Source of the DNA: AV2 sp035637175
GTDB lineage: Bacteria; Verrucomicrobiota; Verrucomicrobiia; Limisphaerales; AV2
Direction: 5' to 3'
DNA length: 8,684 bases
Assembly: GCA_035637175.1 (NCBI GenBank)
Contig: DASPXS010000342.1
Span: 1-8,684, forward strand
The translations under genes were made by a program, and so were the position numbers. Position 1 is the first letter of the stretch, and every line of letters begins with the position of its first letter. Of this stretch, positions 1 to 6,966 are shown in pieces. The notes under the pieces were generated by a model, which searched no databases, was not told where the DNA came from, and saw nothing but the letters and a program-made list of their open reading frames with translations.

Positions 1-54
1 CTGACGTTGGACCAAACAACCGAACTCTGAAACGGCAACTGTTTCAACAGCGCG

Positions 55-61
55 AAAGGAG
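55..61 (+). promoter_or_regulatory. Shine-Dalgarno site of the first gene
   Basis: The sequence AAAGGAG lies six bases before the ATG at 68. It is the clearest ribosome binding site in the window, and it fixes the start of the GYF_2-RDD gene. The later genes have much weaker sites or overlap their neighbour, which suggests that translation of the group is led from here. I saw no convincing -35/-10 promoter in the 54 bases before it. Confidence 0.75.
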
Positions 62-67
62 CAATTC

Positions 68-817
68 ATGGACTGGTATTATGCCGAGGGCCAGCAACAA
101 CGCGGGCCGGTGAGCGAAGCGGAGCTCGAAGGCCTGGTGAAGGCCGGCACCGTCGGGTCCGACACACTGGTCTGGCGCGAAGGGATGGAGAACTGGCAAC
201 CGTACGGCCAGGTGAAAGGGGCTGCGGCAACCGGGGCGGCCGTGCCTCCAACGCCGGTAGCGGGCGCGATTGTTTGTTCCCAGTGCGGCAGGGCATTTGC
301 TCAGGACGAGGTGATCCGCTATGGCGAACTCTGGGTGTGCGCGGCGTGCAAGCCGACGTTTGTCCAACGGCTCAAAGAGGGGGTCACGGTTCCCGGGGTC
401 CTGGAATATGCCACGTTCTGGACGCGGTTCGGCGCCAAGGCCCTCGACGGGATCATCCTCTGGGTAGTGAACTCGGCGCTTGGTTTTGTCGTCGGATTTG
501 CCACGGGCGCCACGGTGCGATCCCGAGGCGATATGGCCTTGCAGTTGATTCTGATCTTCATTTCGGTCGTGATCAATCTGGGTTACGGCGTTTTCTTTTT
601 GGGAAAATTCGGCGCGACACCGGGCAAGATGGCTTGCAAGATCAAGGTGGTCACGCCGGAGGGGGGCCCGATCTCCTACGGGCGCGCGTGTGGGCGTTGC
701 CTGTCCGAAATTCTCAGCGGCCTCATTTGTTATATTGGCTACATCATGGCGGCGTTCGATGATGAGAAGCGCGCCTTGCACGACCGCATCTGCGAAACCC
801 GGGTGATTAAAGTTTGA
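68..817 (+). CDS. GYF_2 (DUF4339)-zinc ribbon-RDD family membrane protein
   Basis: This 249-residue membrane protein has three parts. Residues 2-50 match a bacterial GYF_2/DUF4339 domain: WYYAEG near the start, GPVSEAEL, then LVWREGMENWQPY. Such domains are thought to bind proline-rich or other peptide partners. Residues 70-94 form a small zinc ribbon with two CxxC pairs (C70/C73 and C91/C94). From about residue 115 to the end is an RDD domain. It has the FWTRFGAKALDG motif (R120, D127), two hydrophobic helices at about 125-146 and 157-178, a GATPGK loop, a third helix at about 213-229, and the typical DDEKRALHDRICETRVI ending. RDD proteins are integral membrane proteins of mixed or unknown function; some are proposed transporters. 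The start is supported by AAAGGAG six bases upstream. The next gene begins 10 bases after the stop. Family assignment is firm; the role is unknown. Confidence 0.9.
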   Translation: MDWYYAEGQQQRGPVSEAELEGLVKAGTVGSDTLVWREGMENWQPYGQVKGAAATGAAVPPTPVAGAIVCSQCGRAFAQDEVIRYGELWVCAACKPTFVQRLKEGVTVPGVLEYATFWTRFGAKALDGIILWVVNSALGFVVGFATGATVRSRGDMALQLILIFISVVINLGYGVFFLGKFGATPGKMACKIKVVTPEGGPISYGRACGRCLSEILSGLICYIGYIMAAFDDEKRALHDRICETRVIKV

Positions 818-827
818 TGGCACGTCG

Positions 828-1409
828 ATGAGTCAAAGCCTGATCACCTGCACCAAATGCAACGCTTCTCTGGTGGGGGAGGTTCTCGGCACGCCCGAAT
901 TGGTTCCCTGCCCGTCCTGCGGCGCCGCGATCAAAGTCGATCTCTTTCCGGCTTACTTCAAAGGGCCGGTCAAAGGCCAGGTCGGCGAGAACCTGTTGGT
1001 CGAAGGGGAATCCGGCTGCTTTTATCATCCGCAAAAAAAAGCGGTCGTCCCCTGTGAGGCGTGCGGGCGCTTTCTCTGCGCCTTGTGCGATTGCGAACTC
1101 AACGGCCAGCATCTTTGCCCGGTGTGTCTCGAGACGGGCAAGAAAAAGGGCAGGCTCAAGAACCTCCAAAACCATCGGACACTCTACGACAATCTGGCGC
1201 TGGCCCTGGCCGTCGGTCCGCTGCTGATCTTTTACTTAACGATTGTGACGGCGCCGATGGCGCTTTATTTTGCCCTGCGCTATTGGAGCACGCCTTCGAG
1301 CGTTATTCAGCGCAGTAAAATTCGTTTCGTTATCGCGATCGCCATTGCGAGTGCCGAGATCCTGGCCTGGGCGGTGGGAATTTATTTTTTTGTGAACCGG
1401 GCTTCCTGA
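828..1409 (+). CDS. Zinc-ribbon and B-box-like zinc module membrane protein
   Basis: This protein of 193 residues has a cysteine-rich N-terminal half and a hydrophobic C-terminal half. Residues 8-31 look like a zinc ribbon (C8xxC11 and C28xxC31). Residues 64-100 form an eight-ligand module, C64-x2-H67-x8-C76-x2-C79-x4-C84-x2-C87-x9-C97-x2-C100, which resembles the B-box/treble-clef zinc fingers annotated in bacterial membrane proteins. A basic stretch (GKKKGRLKNL) follows. Hydrophobic segments then lie at about 122-151, perhaps a hairpin, and 166-188. The zinc part probably sits in the cytoplasm with the tail in the membrane, but topology is inferred. The start is the ATG 10 bases after the previous stop, with only a weak ribosome site. 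The 108-residue protein at 2531 carries the same module with the same spacing. I do not know its function. Confidence 0.85.
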   Translation: MSQSLITCTKCNASLVGEVLGTPELVPCPSCGAAIKVDLFPAYFKGPVKGQVGENLLVEGESGCFYHPQKKAVVPCEACGRFLCALCDCELNGQHLCPVCLETGKKKGRLKNLQNHRTLYDNLALALAVGPLLIFYLTIVTAPMALYFALRYWSTPSSVIQRSKIRFVIAIAIASAEILAWAVGIYFFVNRAS

Positions 1410-1418
1410 TTCTGTTCC

Positions 1419-2534
1419 ATGGCGAAGAAGGAAAAAGAGTATCGGCGTTTGCCCGGCAAGGGCCTCAGAAGGCAGGGAAACTGGATCGCCGTGACCCGGA
1501 CGAACAGCACGCTCTGGCTGGGCAAGGACCATTTGTTGTGCGTCGATTCGCTGGGTGGTTACTCCGAGGATTACAAGCGGTTTTATTACCGGGACATTCA
1601 AGCCATCATTACACGGGAGACAGACTCGTGGAGGAACGGGAACCTCATTTTCGGCATTGGATCGGTTCTGGTGACGTTGGTCGCCTGGATGACTTCCAGC
1701 GGGGTCGTCCTGGGCTTCTGGCTCGGCTTGGCCGGCTTTCTGTTTATTTTGCTTCTGATCAATCTGCTGCGCGGCCGGACCTGCGCCTGTCACCTCCGAA
1801 CGGCGGTACAGACGGAACATCTGCCATCGCTCAAACGGCTGCGGACCGCCCGCAAAGCCATTGCCCTGCTAAAACCGTTGATCGAAGAGGCGCAAGGAAC
1901 CATTCCGCCGGAGCAATTCTCTTCGCGACTGCAGGAGTTGGTCGCGCGCCAGGCGGCGAGCGATGGCGCGGCGGCGACAGCGACGCCGCGCGCTTCGGTT
2001 ACTTCCGCCGGTCCCGCGGTTGCCCCTTACCTCGGCGCCGTTCATCTGGTGCTGTTCGGCGTGCTGCTGCTGGACTCGGCGCACACCGGCCTCAACTTTT
2101 TTGTCCGAGGCGCTGCCATGACTGTATTGTCCATTTTGCTGTGGGCCGGAATTGCGTTCAGCCTGGTGCTGTCGCTCATCAAGCAACAAGGCGCGCTGAC
2201 CGCCGGCTTGCGGCGCGTGACCTGGGGAATTCTCGGTTACGTGCTGGTCGCTTTTGCCATAAGCTATGTTCAAATGATTGCTGTCAGCATCCAAAACGCG
2301 GGACCCAAACGTGTGATGACCCAGTGGGACATGATCAAAGTTCAAGCCGAAACATCGCCGTTCGATTCGGCCTGGGTGATGGGCACAATGATCTTCTCGC
2401 TCACCTTTTCGCTCGGACTTGGCCTCGTCGGGCTGCTGCTGCTGCGACGATTTCGGCAAGAGGACGCAGCGCAACCGTCGCCCGTCCCGCAGCGCCGTGA
2501 AGTTCCGGCAAGGCAAAACCAAAACGAGGGATGA
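1419..2534 (+). CDS. Multi-pass membrane protein, possible split PH-like N-terminal domain
   Basis: I do not recognise a firm family for this 371-residue protein. Residues 20-68 are soluble and beta-rich in appearance (NWIAVTRTNSTLWLGKDHLL, then YYRDIQAIITRETDS), which recalls the start of bacterial PH-like domains. A hydrophobic hairpin follows at about 75-117. The chain then resumes with CACHLRTAVQTEHLPSL, which could be the last strands of the same domain. Residues 137-180 are helical and charged. A linker rich in Ala, Thr and Pro (181-203) leads to four further hydrophobic segments at about 204-220, 231-254, 266-290 and 317-343. The tail is polar and rich in Pro, Arg and Gln. It starts nine bases after the preceding stop, and its own stop overlaps the next start in an ATGA. 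The context suggests a membrane partner of the zinc-module proteins. Confidence 0.8.
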   Translation: MAKKEKEYRRLPGKGLRRQGNWIAVTRTNSTLWLGKDHLLCVDSLGGYSEDYKRFYYRDIQAIITRETDSWRNGNLIFGIGSVLVTLVAWMTSSGVVLGFWLGLAGFLFILLLINLLRGRTCACHLRTAVQTEHLPSLKRLRTARKAIALLKPLIEEAQGTIPPEQFSSRLQELVARQAASDGAAATATPRASVTSAGPAVAPYLGAVHLVLFGVLLLDSAHTGLNFFVRGAAMTVLSILLWAGIAFSLVLSLIKQQGALTAGLRRVTWGILGYVLVAFAISYVQMIAVSIQNAGPKRVMTQWDMIKVQAETSPFDSAWVMGTMIFSLTFSLGLGLVGLLLLRRFRQEDAAQPSPVPQRREVPARQNQNEG

Positions 2535-2857
2535 TGACGCTGACCCATCAGCGCTGTTTGAACCACGAATTCCGCGAAGCGGTCGCCCGTTGCCCGGAGT
2601 GCAAACAATTTTTTTGCCGCGAGTGCATCACGGAGCACGAAGACCGCGTCGTGTGCGCGGCGTGTTTGAAGAAGCTGGCCCGGACGAGAGTGGGTCGCCG
2701 GCTTCGCTTTGCCGGCCTGGCAGGGGCAAGCCAATTCCTGCTCGGAGTGTTGACAGCGTGGCTGTTCTTTTATTTTGTCGGACGCAGTCTGTTGGCGATT
2801 CCCGACTCGTTTCATGAGGGGACGGTTTGGCGAGGCAAATTCATGGATCTGCCATGA
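2531..2857 (+). CDS. Small B-box-like zinc module membrane protein
   Basis: This 108-residue protein consists of a zinc module and one membrane segment. The ligands are C9-x2-H12-x8-C21-x2-C24-x4-C29-x2-C32-x9-C42-x2-C45, enough for two zinc ions. The spacing is identical to that of the module in the protein at 828-1409. A basic stretch (KKLARTRVGRRLRF, about 47-60) precedes a hydrophobic helix at about 64-84, so by the positive-inside rule the zinc module should face the cytoplasm. The start overlaps the previous stop (ATGATG at 2531; the second ATG at 2534 is equally possible). The purine run GAGGG at 2526-2530 touches the first ATG, so translational coupling is likely. The stop overlaps the next start in another ATGA. 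B-box modules generally bind protein partners; the partner here is unknown. Confidence 0.85.
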   Translation: MMTLTHQRCLNHEFREAVARCPECKQFFCRECITEHEDRVVCAACLKKLARTRVGRRLRFAGLAGASQFLLGVLTAWLFFYFVGRSLLAIPDSFHEGTVWRGKFMDLP

Positions 2858-4545
2858 GCCGGAAACACCCAAAGCTGGCAGGGGAGGGGGTGTTGGAGCT
2901 GATTGAGGAGGCGCTGCATCTGTTGCGGCTTTCGCCCTGGCGAGTGCTGGCCAGCTACTACGTCGGTTGCCTGCCGTTTGTGCTCGGTTTTCTCTATTTC
3001 TGGACGGATATGAGCCGCAGCTCGTCAGCTTACGACCATTGCGCGCCGGCGGCCCTGAGAGTGGCCTTGCTGTTCTTGTGGATGAAAACCTGGCAGGCGA
3101 TTTTTGCGCGCGGGCTCAAAACACAGATCACCGGCCGACCCGCGCCTGCGCTGACTTTTTCGCGTTTCGTGCGCGCGGGGCTGGTTCAGATCGTGATTCA
3201 GCCGTCCGGACTTTTTGTTTTGCCCATGGCTTTGCTGGTCGCGCTGCCCTTCGGCTGGGCTTACGCCTTTTACCAAAGTGTCACGGCGTTTGGCGCGGAG
3301 GAGGGGGCCGATATCAGGGGCGTATTCAAACGGGCCAGGCAGCAGATGCAGCTCTGGCCGAAACAAAATCATGTGTTGCTGGCCGTTTTCTTTCTCCTGG
3401 GGCTGATAACGTTTCTTGACCTGACGATCGGGCTGTTCTATGTCCCGGAACTGCTCAAAACGTTTTTCGGCATCGAAAGCGCCTTCACCCGTGGCGGCTG
3501 GAGCTTTTTCAACACAACGTTTCTGACCGTCGTCTGCGCCCTGACCTATCTCTGTCTTGATCCGCTGGTGAAAGCAGTTTACCTGCTGCGCTGCTATTAC
3601 GGCGAGTCGCTGCACACCGGCGAAGATTTGAAAGCGGAGCTGAAACCGCTCGTGCCCGGCGCGCGTGCGGCTGCGGCAATTTTGCTTCTGCTGATTTTTC
3701 TTCCCGGTGCCCCTCCGCTGAACGCCGCCACCGCGTCTGAAAATCCCAAATCCGAAATCCGGAATCCGAAATCCGGGATTGCTCCCGAGGACCTGGACCG
3801 CGCTATCGAGCAAGTCATCAATCGGCGTGAATTCAACTGGCGGTTGCCGCGCGAAAAGCGCGTCGAGGACCAGAGCGAAAAGGGTGTCTTCGCCTCGTTC
3901 GTGGAGGGCGTTCTGGACACGATTCGCAGTTGGGCGAGGGCTGTTGGCAGGGCGGCCAGGGCCGTCGTGCGCTGGATTGCTGACGCCCTGGATTGGTTGC
4001 GCGAGAAAATCCTCGGCCAGCGCGCGGTGGCGAACGAACGGGGAAGCGGGAGCACCGACTGGATGGTTTTTATGCAAGCCCTCATATTTGTCCTGCTCCT
4101 GCTGGCCGCGTGCGCGGTGGCCATCCTGTTTTATCGCATCTGGAAGCATCGCGGCGCTCGCCCGGATGTCGCCGGCGAAGCTGTCGCGCCGGTTCCCGAT
4201 TTGGCCGACGAAAACGTCGTGGCGGACCAACTGCCCGAAGACGACTGGTTGAGGCTGGCGCGCGAATTGATGGGCAGGGGCGAGCCGCGTCTGGCGCTGC
4301 GCGCGCTTTATCTCGCCAGCCTCGCGCACTTGGCGCAGCGCGAGATGATTCGCGTCGCGAAGTTCAAATCCAACCGCGACTACGAACAGGAACTGCGGCG
4401 TCGCGCCCGCGCGCTGCCCGTTTTGCAGGCCGCCTTTGCGGAGAACGTGGGCATCTTCGACCGCGTCTGGTACGGGCTGCACGACGTGAGCGAGGAGGCG
4501 CTGGAACATTTCCAGGTGAATCTGGAGAAGATCAAAGCGTGTTGA
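2854..4545 (+). CDS. DUF4129 domain multi-pass membrane protein
   Basis: The protein has 563 residues. Residues 1-250 form a hydrophobic domain with segments at about 31-50, 66-83, 107-140, 174-197 and 219-246. Residues 271-294 form another hydrophobic stretch ending in LNAATA, which looks like an internal signal peptide with an AxA-type site. A repeat-derived linker (ENPKSEIRNPKS, about 296-307) follows. An amphipathic, Arg/Trp-rich region (331-400) leads to a membrane helix at 406-428. Residues about 462-560 match DUF4129: DDWLRLARELMGRGEPRLALRALYLA and, near the end, RVWYGLHDVSEEALEHF. DUF4129 proteins commonly accompany MoxR and DUF58 genes, as here; their function is not established. I chose the ATG at 2854, which overlaps the previous stop (ATGA), over an upstream in-frame TTG at 2827. 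That TTG would overlap the neighbouring gene by 31 bases. The next gene starts six bases after the stop. Confidence 0.88.
   Translation: MSRKHPKLAGEGVLELIEEALHLLRLSPWRVLASYYVGCLPFVLGFLYFWTDMSRSSSAYDHCAPAALRVALLFLWMKTWQAIFARGLKTQITGRPAPALTFSRFVRAGLVQIVIQPSGLFVLPMALLVALPFGWAYAFYQSVTAFGAEEGADIRGVFKRARQQMQLWPKQNHVLLAVFFLLGLITFLDLTIGLFYVPELLKTFFGIESAFTRGGWSFFNTTFLTVVCALTYLCLDPLVKAVYLLRCYYGESLHTGEDLKAELKPLVPGARAAAAILLLLIFLPGAPPLNAATASENPKSEIRNPKSGIAPEDLDRAIEQVINRREFNWRLPREKRVEDQSEKGVFASFVEGVLDTIRSWARAVGRAARAVVRWIADALDWLREKILGQRAVANERGSGSTDWMVFMQALIFVLLLLAACAVAILFYRIWKHRGARPDVAGEAVAPVPDLADENVVADQLPEDDWLRLARELMGRGEPRLALRALYLASLAHLAQREMIRVAKFKSNRDYEQELRRRARALPVLQAAFAENVGIFDRVWYGLHDVSEEALEHFQVNLEKIKAC
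3740..3780. repeat. Dispersed 'AATCCGAAATCCG' repeat inside a coding region
   Basis: This stretch reads as degenerate short units (AAATCCCAAATCCGAAATCC, then GGAATCCGAAATCCGGGATT). It encodes the linker ENPKSEIRNPKSGI of the DUF4129 protein. From memory, AATCCGAAATCCG arrays and their NPKSEIRNPKS translation recur in Verrucomicrobiota and Planctomycetota genomes, usually between genes. Here the repeat keeps the frame open and sits just after a signal-peptide-like segment, where an extra flexible linker would do little harm. The repeat structure is visible; its mobile origin is inferred. Confidence 0.6.
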
Positions 4546-4551
4546 TTGGCG

Positions 4552-5829
4552 ATGAAGAGAGACAAGACAATCCTGCTTCTGCTGCCGGTGCTGCTGGCGG
4601 CGTTCGGGTTTGGTGTCGTGCGGCTGTTTCAGTTGCGCTTCGAGAGCGGCGATGTGTATCCGCCCTACTCATCGTTGCGCGCCGATCCGCTCGGCACGAG
4701 GGCGTTTTACGAGAGCCTGGAAAATTTGCGGGGCATCACGGTGAAACGTTTCATCCAGGAGTTTGACCGCCTCGGCGAAGGCCGCGACACGACGCTGTTT
4801 GTCTTTGGCGCCGATGCAACGGGGGCGGAGCGTTCAACCGAGCATGAATACAAAAAAATGGAGCAATTCATGTTCGCCGGTGGACGCATCGTGATTTCCT
4901 TCGCCCCGTTGAACACCAGGCCGTGGGCCGCGCGCCGCGACGAGGCCAGGGAAATAAGGAAACAAAAACCCTCCCGCCGGCGCCCCGGGAAATCCGACGA
5001 GCCGGACGAAGACAAACCAGAGAAACCGCCGGCTGGCGAGGAGGAAGATTGGCCCGGCGGGAAGCGGATTTCGCTGACGGACCGCTGGCACGTCGGCCTG
5101 GCTTACGAGAACCTGCCGAAAGACGCCGCCGACGTTTATCAATCGGTGATTGCGCGCAAAAAAGCGGACCTCAACCTGCCGGAGTCCATCGTCTGGCACA
5201 GCGCGCTTTATTTCGACAAACCCGGCAGGGAATGGAACGTGATCTATGCGCGCGACAAACATCCCGTCCTGATCGAGCGCAAATTCGGCCGTGGCGCGTT
5301 CGTATTCTCGGCCGATTCGTATTTTCTCAGCAACGAGGCGATGCGCCGGCACCGGCATCCGGAATTGCTCGCCTGGCTGGTCGGGCCGAACACGGCCGTT
5401 TTATTCGACGAAACGCACCTCAACGTGAGGGAATCGCCGGGCGTGGCCGCGCTCGTCCGCAAATATCGCCTGCACGGTCTGGTGATGGGCCTCGCGCTGC
5501 TCGCCGGATTGTTCATTTGGAAAAACGCGGTCAGTTTCGTCCCGGCGGACGGGAACGAAGCGGTCGAGGCCCGCCGCGATGCCGTGGCGGGAAAAGACTC
5601 CGCCGCCGGTTTCGTGAACCTTTTGCGCCGGAGCATCCCGGCGTCGGAAATTTTGTCCGTCTGTTTCGCTGAATGGAAGAAGGGCCGCACACAGGGACGC
5701 ACGGGTTTGAGCGCCAGGAGCGAGCGGGTGGCCGCCGTGATGGCCGAAGAACAGGCGCGGCTGGCGCGGGATCGGGACGCGTTTGAAGGCTACCGACGCA
5801 TCAGCTTAATCCTTTCGGAACGCAAATGA
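4552..5829 (+). CDS. DUF4350 domain membrane protein
   Basis: This 425-residue protein has an N-terminal membrane helix or uncleaved signal anchor (about 6-26). A large domain follows with the features of DUF4350: PYSSLRADPLGTRAFYESLE at 38-57, the strand TLFVFGADAT (81-90), and GGRIVISFAP (110-119). It continues through FGRGAFVFSADSYFLSNEAM (245-264) and LFDETHLNV (284-292). A second membrane helix lies at about 308-324, and the C-terminal tail (330-425) is helical and probably cytoplasmic. Residues 127-170 are a charged, low-complexity insert rich in Arg, Lys, Glu, Asp and Pro, which probably forms a loop. DUF4350 genes are regular companions of DUF4129 and MoxR genes; the biochemical role is unknown. 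The ATG at 4552 is preferred over an in-frame TTG two codons earlier. The gap to the DUF4129 gene is six bases. Confidence 0.88.
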   Translation: MKRDKTILLLLPVLLAAFGFGVVRLFQLRFESGDVYPPYSSLRADPLGTRAFYESLENLRGITVKRFIQEFDRLGEGRDTTLFVFGADATGAERSTEHEYKKMEQFMFAGGRIVISFAPLNTRPWAARRDEAREIRKQKPSRRRPGKSDEPDEDKPEKPPAGEEEDWPGGKRISLTDRWHVGLAYENLPKDAADVYQSVIARKKADLNLPESIVWHSALYFDKPGREWNVIYARDKHPVLIERKFGRGAFVFSADSYFLSNEAMRRHRHPELLAWLVGPNTAVLFDETHLNVRESPGVAALVRKYRLHGLVMGLALLAGLFIWKNAVSFVPADGNEAVEARRDAVAGKDSAAGFVNLLRRSIPASEILSVCFAEWKKGRTQGRTGLSARSERVAAVMAEEQARLARDRDAFEGYRRISLILSERK

Positions 5830-6000
5830 ATTTGCCGCGAATGAACGCCGGGAATGCAAAAGCATCGGGACTCCGGCTTTATGCTGCTATCTCTCGAATT
5901 GCTCGCGGGCTGCCCGAATTTTCGGGAGCGCGTTCTTCTTCCTCTCCCCACGACGCAGGAGTGGGGAGAGGACCGAGGAGAGGGGCAATCCAAATCTGTT
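5830..6000. repeat. Intergenic spacer with a repeat-like element
   Basis: This 171-bp gap is the only sizeable break inside the gene group. The first 100 bases show no gene I can support. The last 60 bases carry a CT-rich then AG-rich segment typical of dispersed CCTCTCCCC...GGGGAGAGG elements in bacterial genomes. Short open frames cross it in two phases, but their products look like translated repeat. There is no good promoter, although an internal promoter cannot be excluded by eye. Confidence 0.55.
5940..5972 (+). repeat. Perfect 12-bp inverted repeat (REP-like hairpin)
   Basis: TCCTCTCCCCAC (5940-5951) and GTGGGGAGAGGA (5961-5972) are exact reverse complements with a nine-base loop, GACGCAGGA. 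No T-run follows, so this is not a standard intrinsic terminator. A further GGAGAGGGG at 5977-5985 can pair with the same CCTCTCC arm, which gives two mutually exclusive stems. It lies 28 bases before the MoxR start and could affect mRNA stability or access to that start. It may equally be just a dispersed palindromic repeat. Confidence 0.75.
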
Positions 6001-6966
6001 ATGAATGAAACCATCGATCAATTAAAAGAAACCCTGGCCCGCGCCCGCCAGGAAGTCGCCAAAGTCATCATCGGCCAGGGCGATGTCGTGGACAAGGCGC
6101 TCATCGCGATTTTCACGGGACACCACGCGTTGATCGAAGGCGTGCCGGGCGTCGCCAAGACGCTGCTCGTGCGCACGCTCGCGCACGTGCTCGGCTGCGA
6201 GTTCGCGCGCATCCAGTTCACGCCCGACCTCATGCCCGCCGACATCACCGGCACCAATGTCTTCAACCTGCAACATAACGAGTTCACGCTCATCAAAGGC
6301 CCCGTCTTCACCTCGTTTCTCCTCGCCGACGAAATCAATCGCGCGCCGGCCAAAACGCAATCGGCATTGCTGCAGGCCATGCAGGAGCGGTTGGTGACCA
6401 TCGACCGCGACACGCACGCGTTGTCGCCGAACTTCACCGTGTTCGCGACGCAAAACCCGATCGAATACGAGGGCACCTATCCGCTCCCCGAAGCGCAGAA
6501 AGACCGGTTCATGCTCAAGATCACCATGAACTGTCCGGAGCGCGACGGGGAACTAACGCTGGCGAAGCGCACGCTCGGCGTGGAGTCACCCGAGGCGATG
6601 CTGGCCGGCGGCGCGGTGCGGCCGGTGATCACCGCCGAATCGCTCGCCGCCATGCGCGGCCAGTTGAATGGCATTGTGATACGCGACGAACTGGTGGCGT
6701 ATCTCGTGGACATCGTGCGCGCGACGCGCAAGCACGAGAGCGTGCTGGTGGGGGCCGGACCGCGCGCGACCCAGGCATTGTTGCTCTCCAGTCGCGCGTT
6801 CGCGGCCATCAGCGGCCGCGATTTCGTGACGCCCGACGACATCAAGGCAATGTCGGTGCCGGTGCTGGAACATCGGTTGATTCTCCGGCCGGAATTTGAA
6901 ATCGAAGGCGTGACGGTCACCGAGGTGATTCAGAAGATTTTGGAACAGGTGGCCGTGCCGCGATGA
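6001..6966 (+). CDS. MoxR-family AAA+ ATPase
   Basis: This is a 321-residue AAA+ ATPase of the MoxR family, whose members are proposed to act as ATP-driven chaperones that mature or activate partner complexes. The Walker A motif is GVPGVAKT (47-54). Walker B is FLLADEIN (106-113), with D110 and E111. Sensor 1 lies in FATQNP (148-153), with N152. The EAQKDRF motif (164-170) provides an arginine-finger candidate, R169. The sensor 2 region is GAGPRATQAL (251-260), with R255. Length and motif set are normal for the family, and no key residue is missing. I chose ATG 6001 because NETIDQLKETLARARQEVAKVIIGQ is a typical family N-terminus. The frame is open further upstream, to 5854, only through repeat sequence. 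The ribosome site is poor: the nearest AG-rich run ends 15 bases before the ATG. A DUF58 gene normally follows but is absent here. Confidence 0.95.
   Translation: MNETIDQLKETLARARQEVAKVIIGQGDVVDKALIAIFTGHHALIEGVPGVAKTLLVRTLAHVLGCEFARIQFTPDLMPADITGTNVFNLQHNEFTLIKGPVFTSFLLADEINRAPAKTQSALLQAMQERLVTIDRDTHALSPNFTVFATQNPIEYEGTYPLPEAQKDRFMLKITMNCPERDGELTLAKRTLGVESPEAMLAGGAVRPVITAESLAAMRGQLNGIVIRDELVAYLVDIVRATRKHESVLVGAGPRATQALLLSSRAFAAISGRDFVTPDDIKAMSVPVLEHRLILRPEFEIEGVTVTEVIQKILEQVAVPR

Noticed and set aside
1..30. Open triplets ending in TGA, possible tail of an upstream gene
   Set aside because: Only nine codons are visible before the stop; there is not enough sequence to support a gene.
28..46. 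Small inverted repeat TGAAAC-7-GTTTCA before the first gene
   Set aside because: A six-base arm is likely by chance, and no T-run or promoter elements accompany it; too weak to call an operator or terminator.
3025..4509. Long open frame of 494 codons on the minus strand
   Set aside because: It lies opposite the DUF4129 gene. Its product is rich in Arg, Gln, Pro and His with no domain, as expected for the antisense of a GC-rich gene.
5854..6000. N-terminal extension of the MoxR ATPase to an upstream ATG
   Set aside because: The added residues are encoded by spacer and hairpin repeat, and the family N-terminus fits ATG 6001.
5826..6008. 60-codon open frame starting at the end of the DUF4350 gene
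   Set aside because: It runs through the hairpin repeat and its product shows no domain; repeat-derived translation is the simpler reading.
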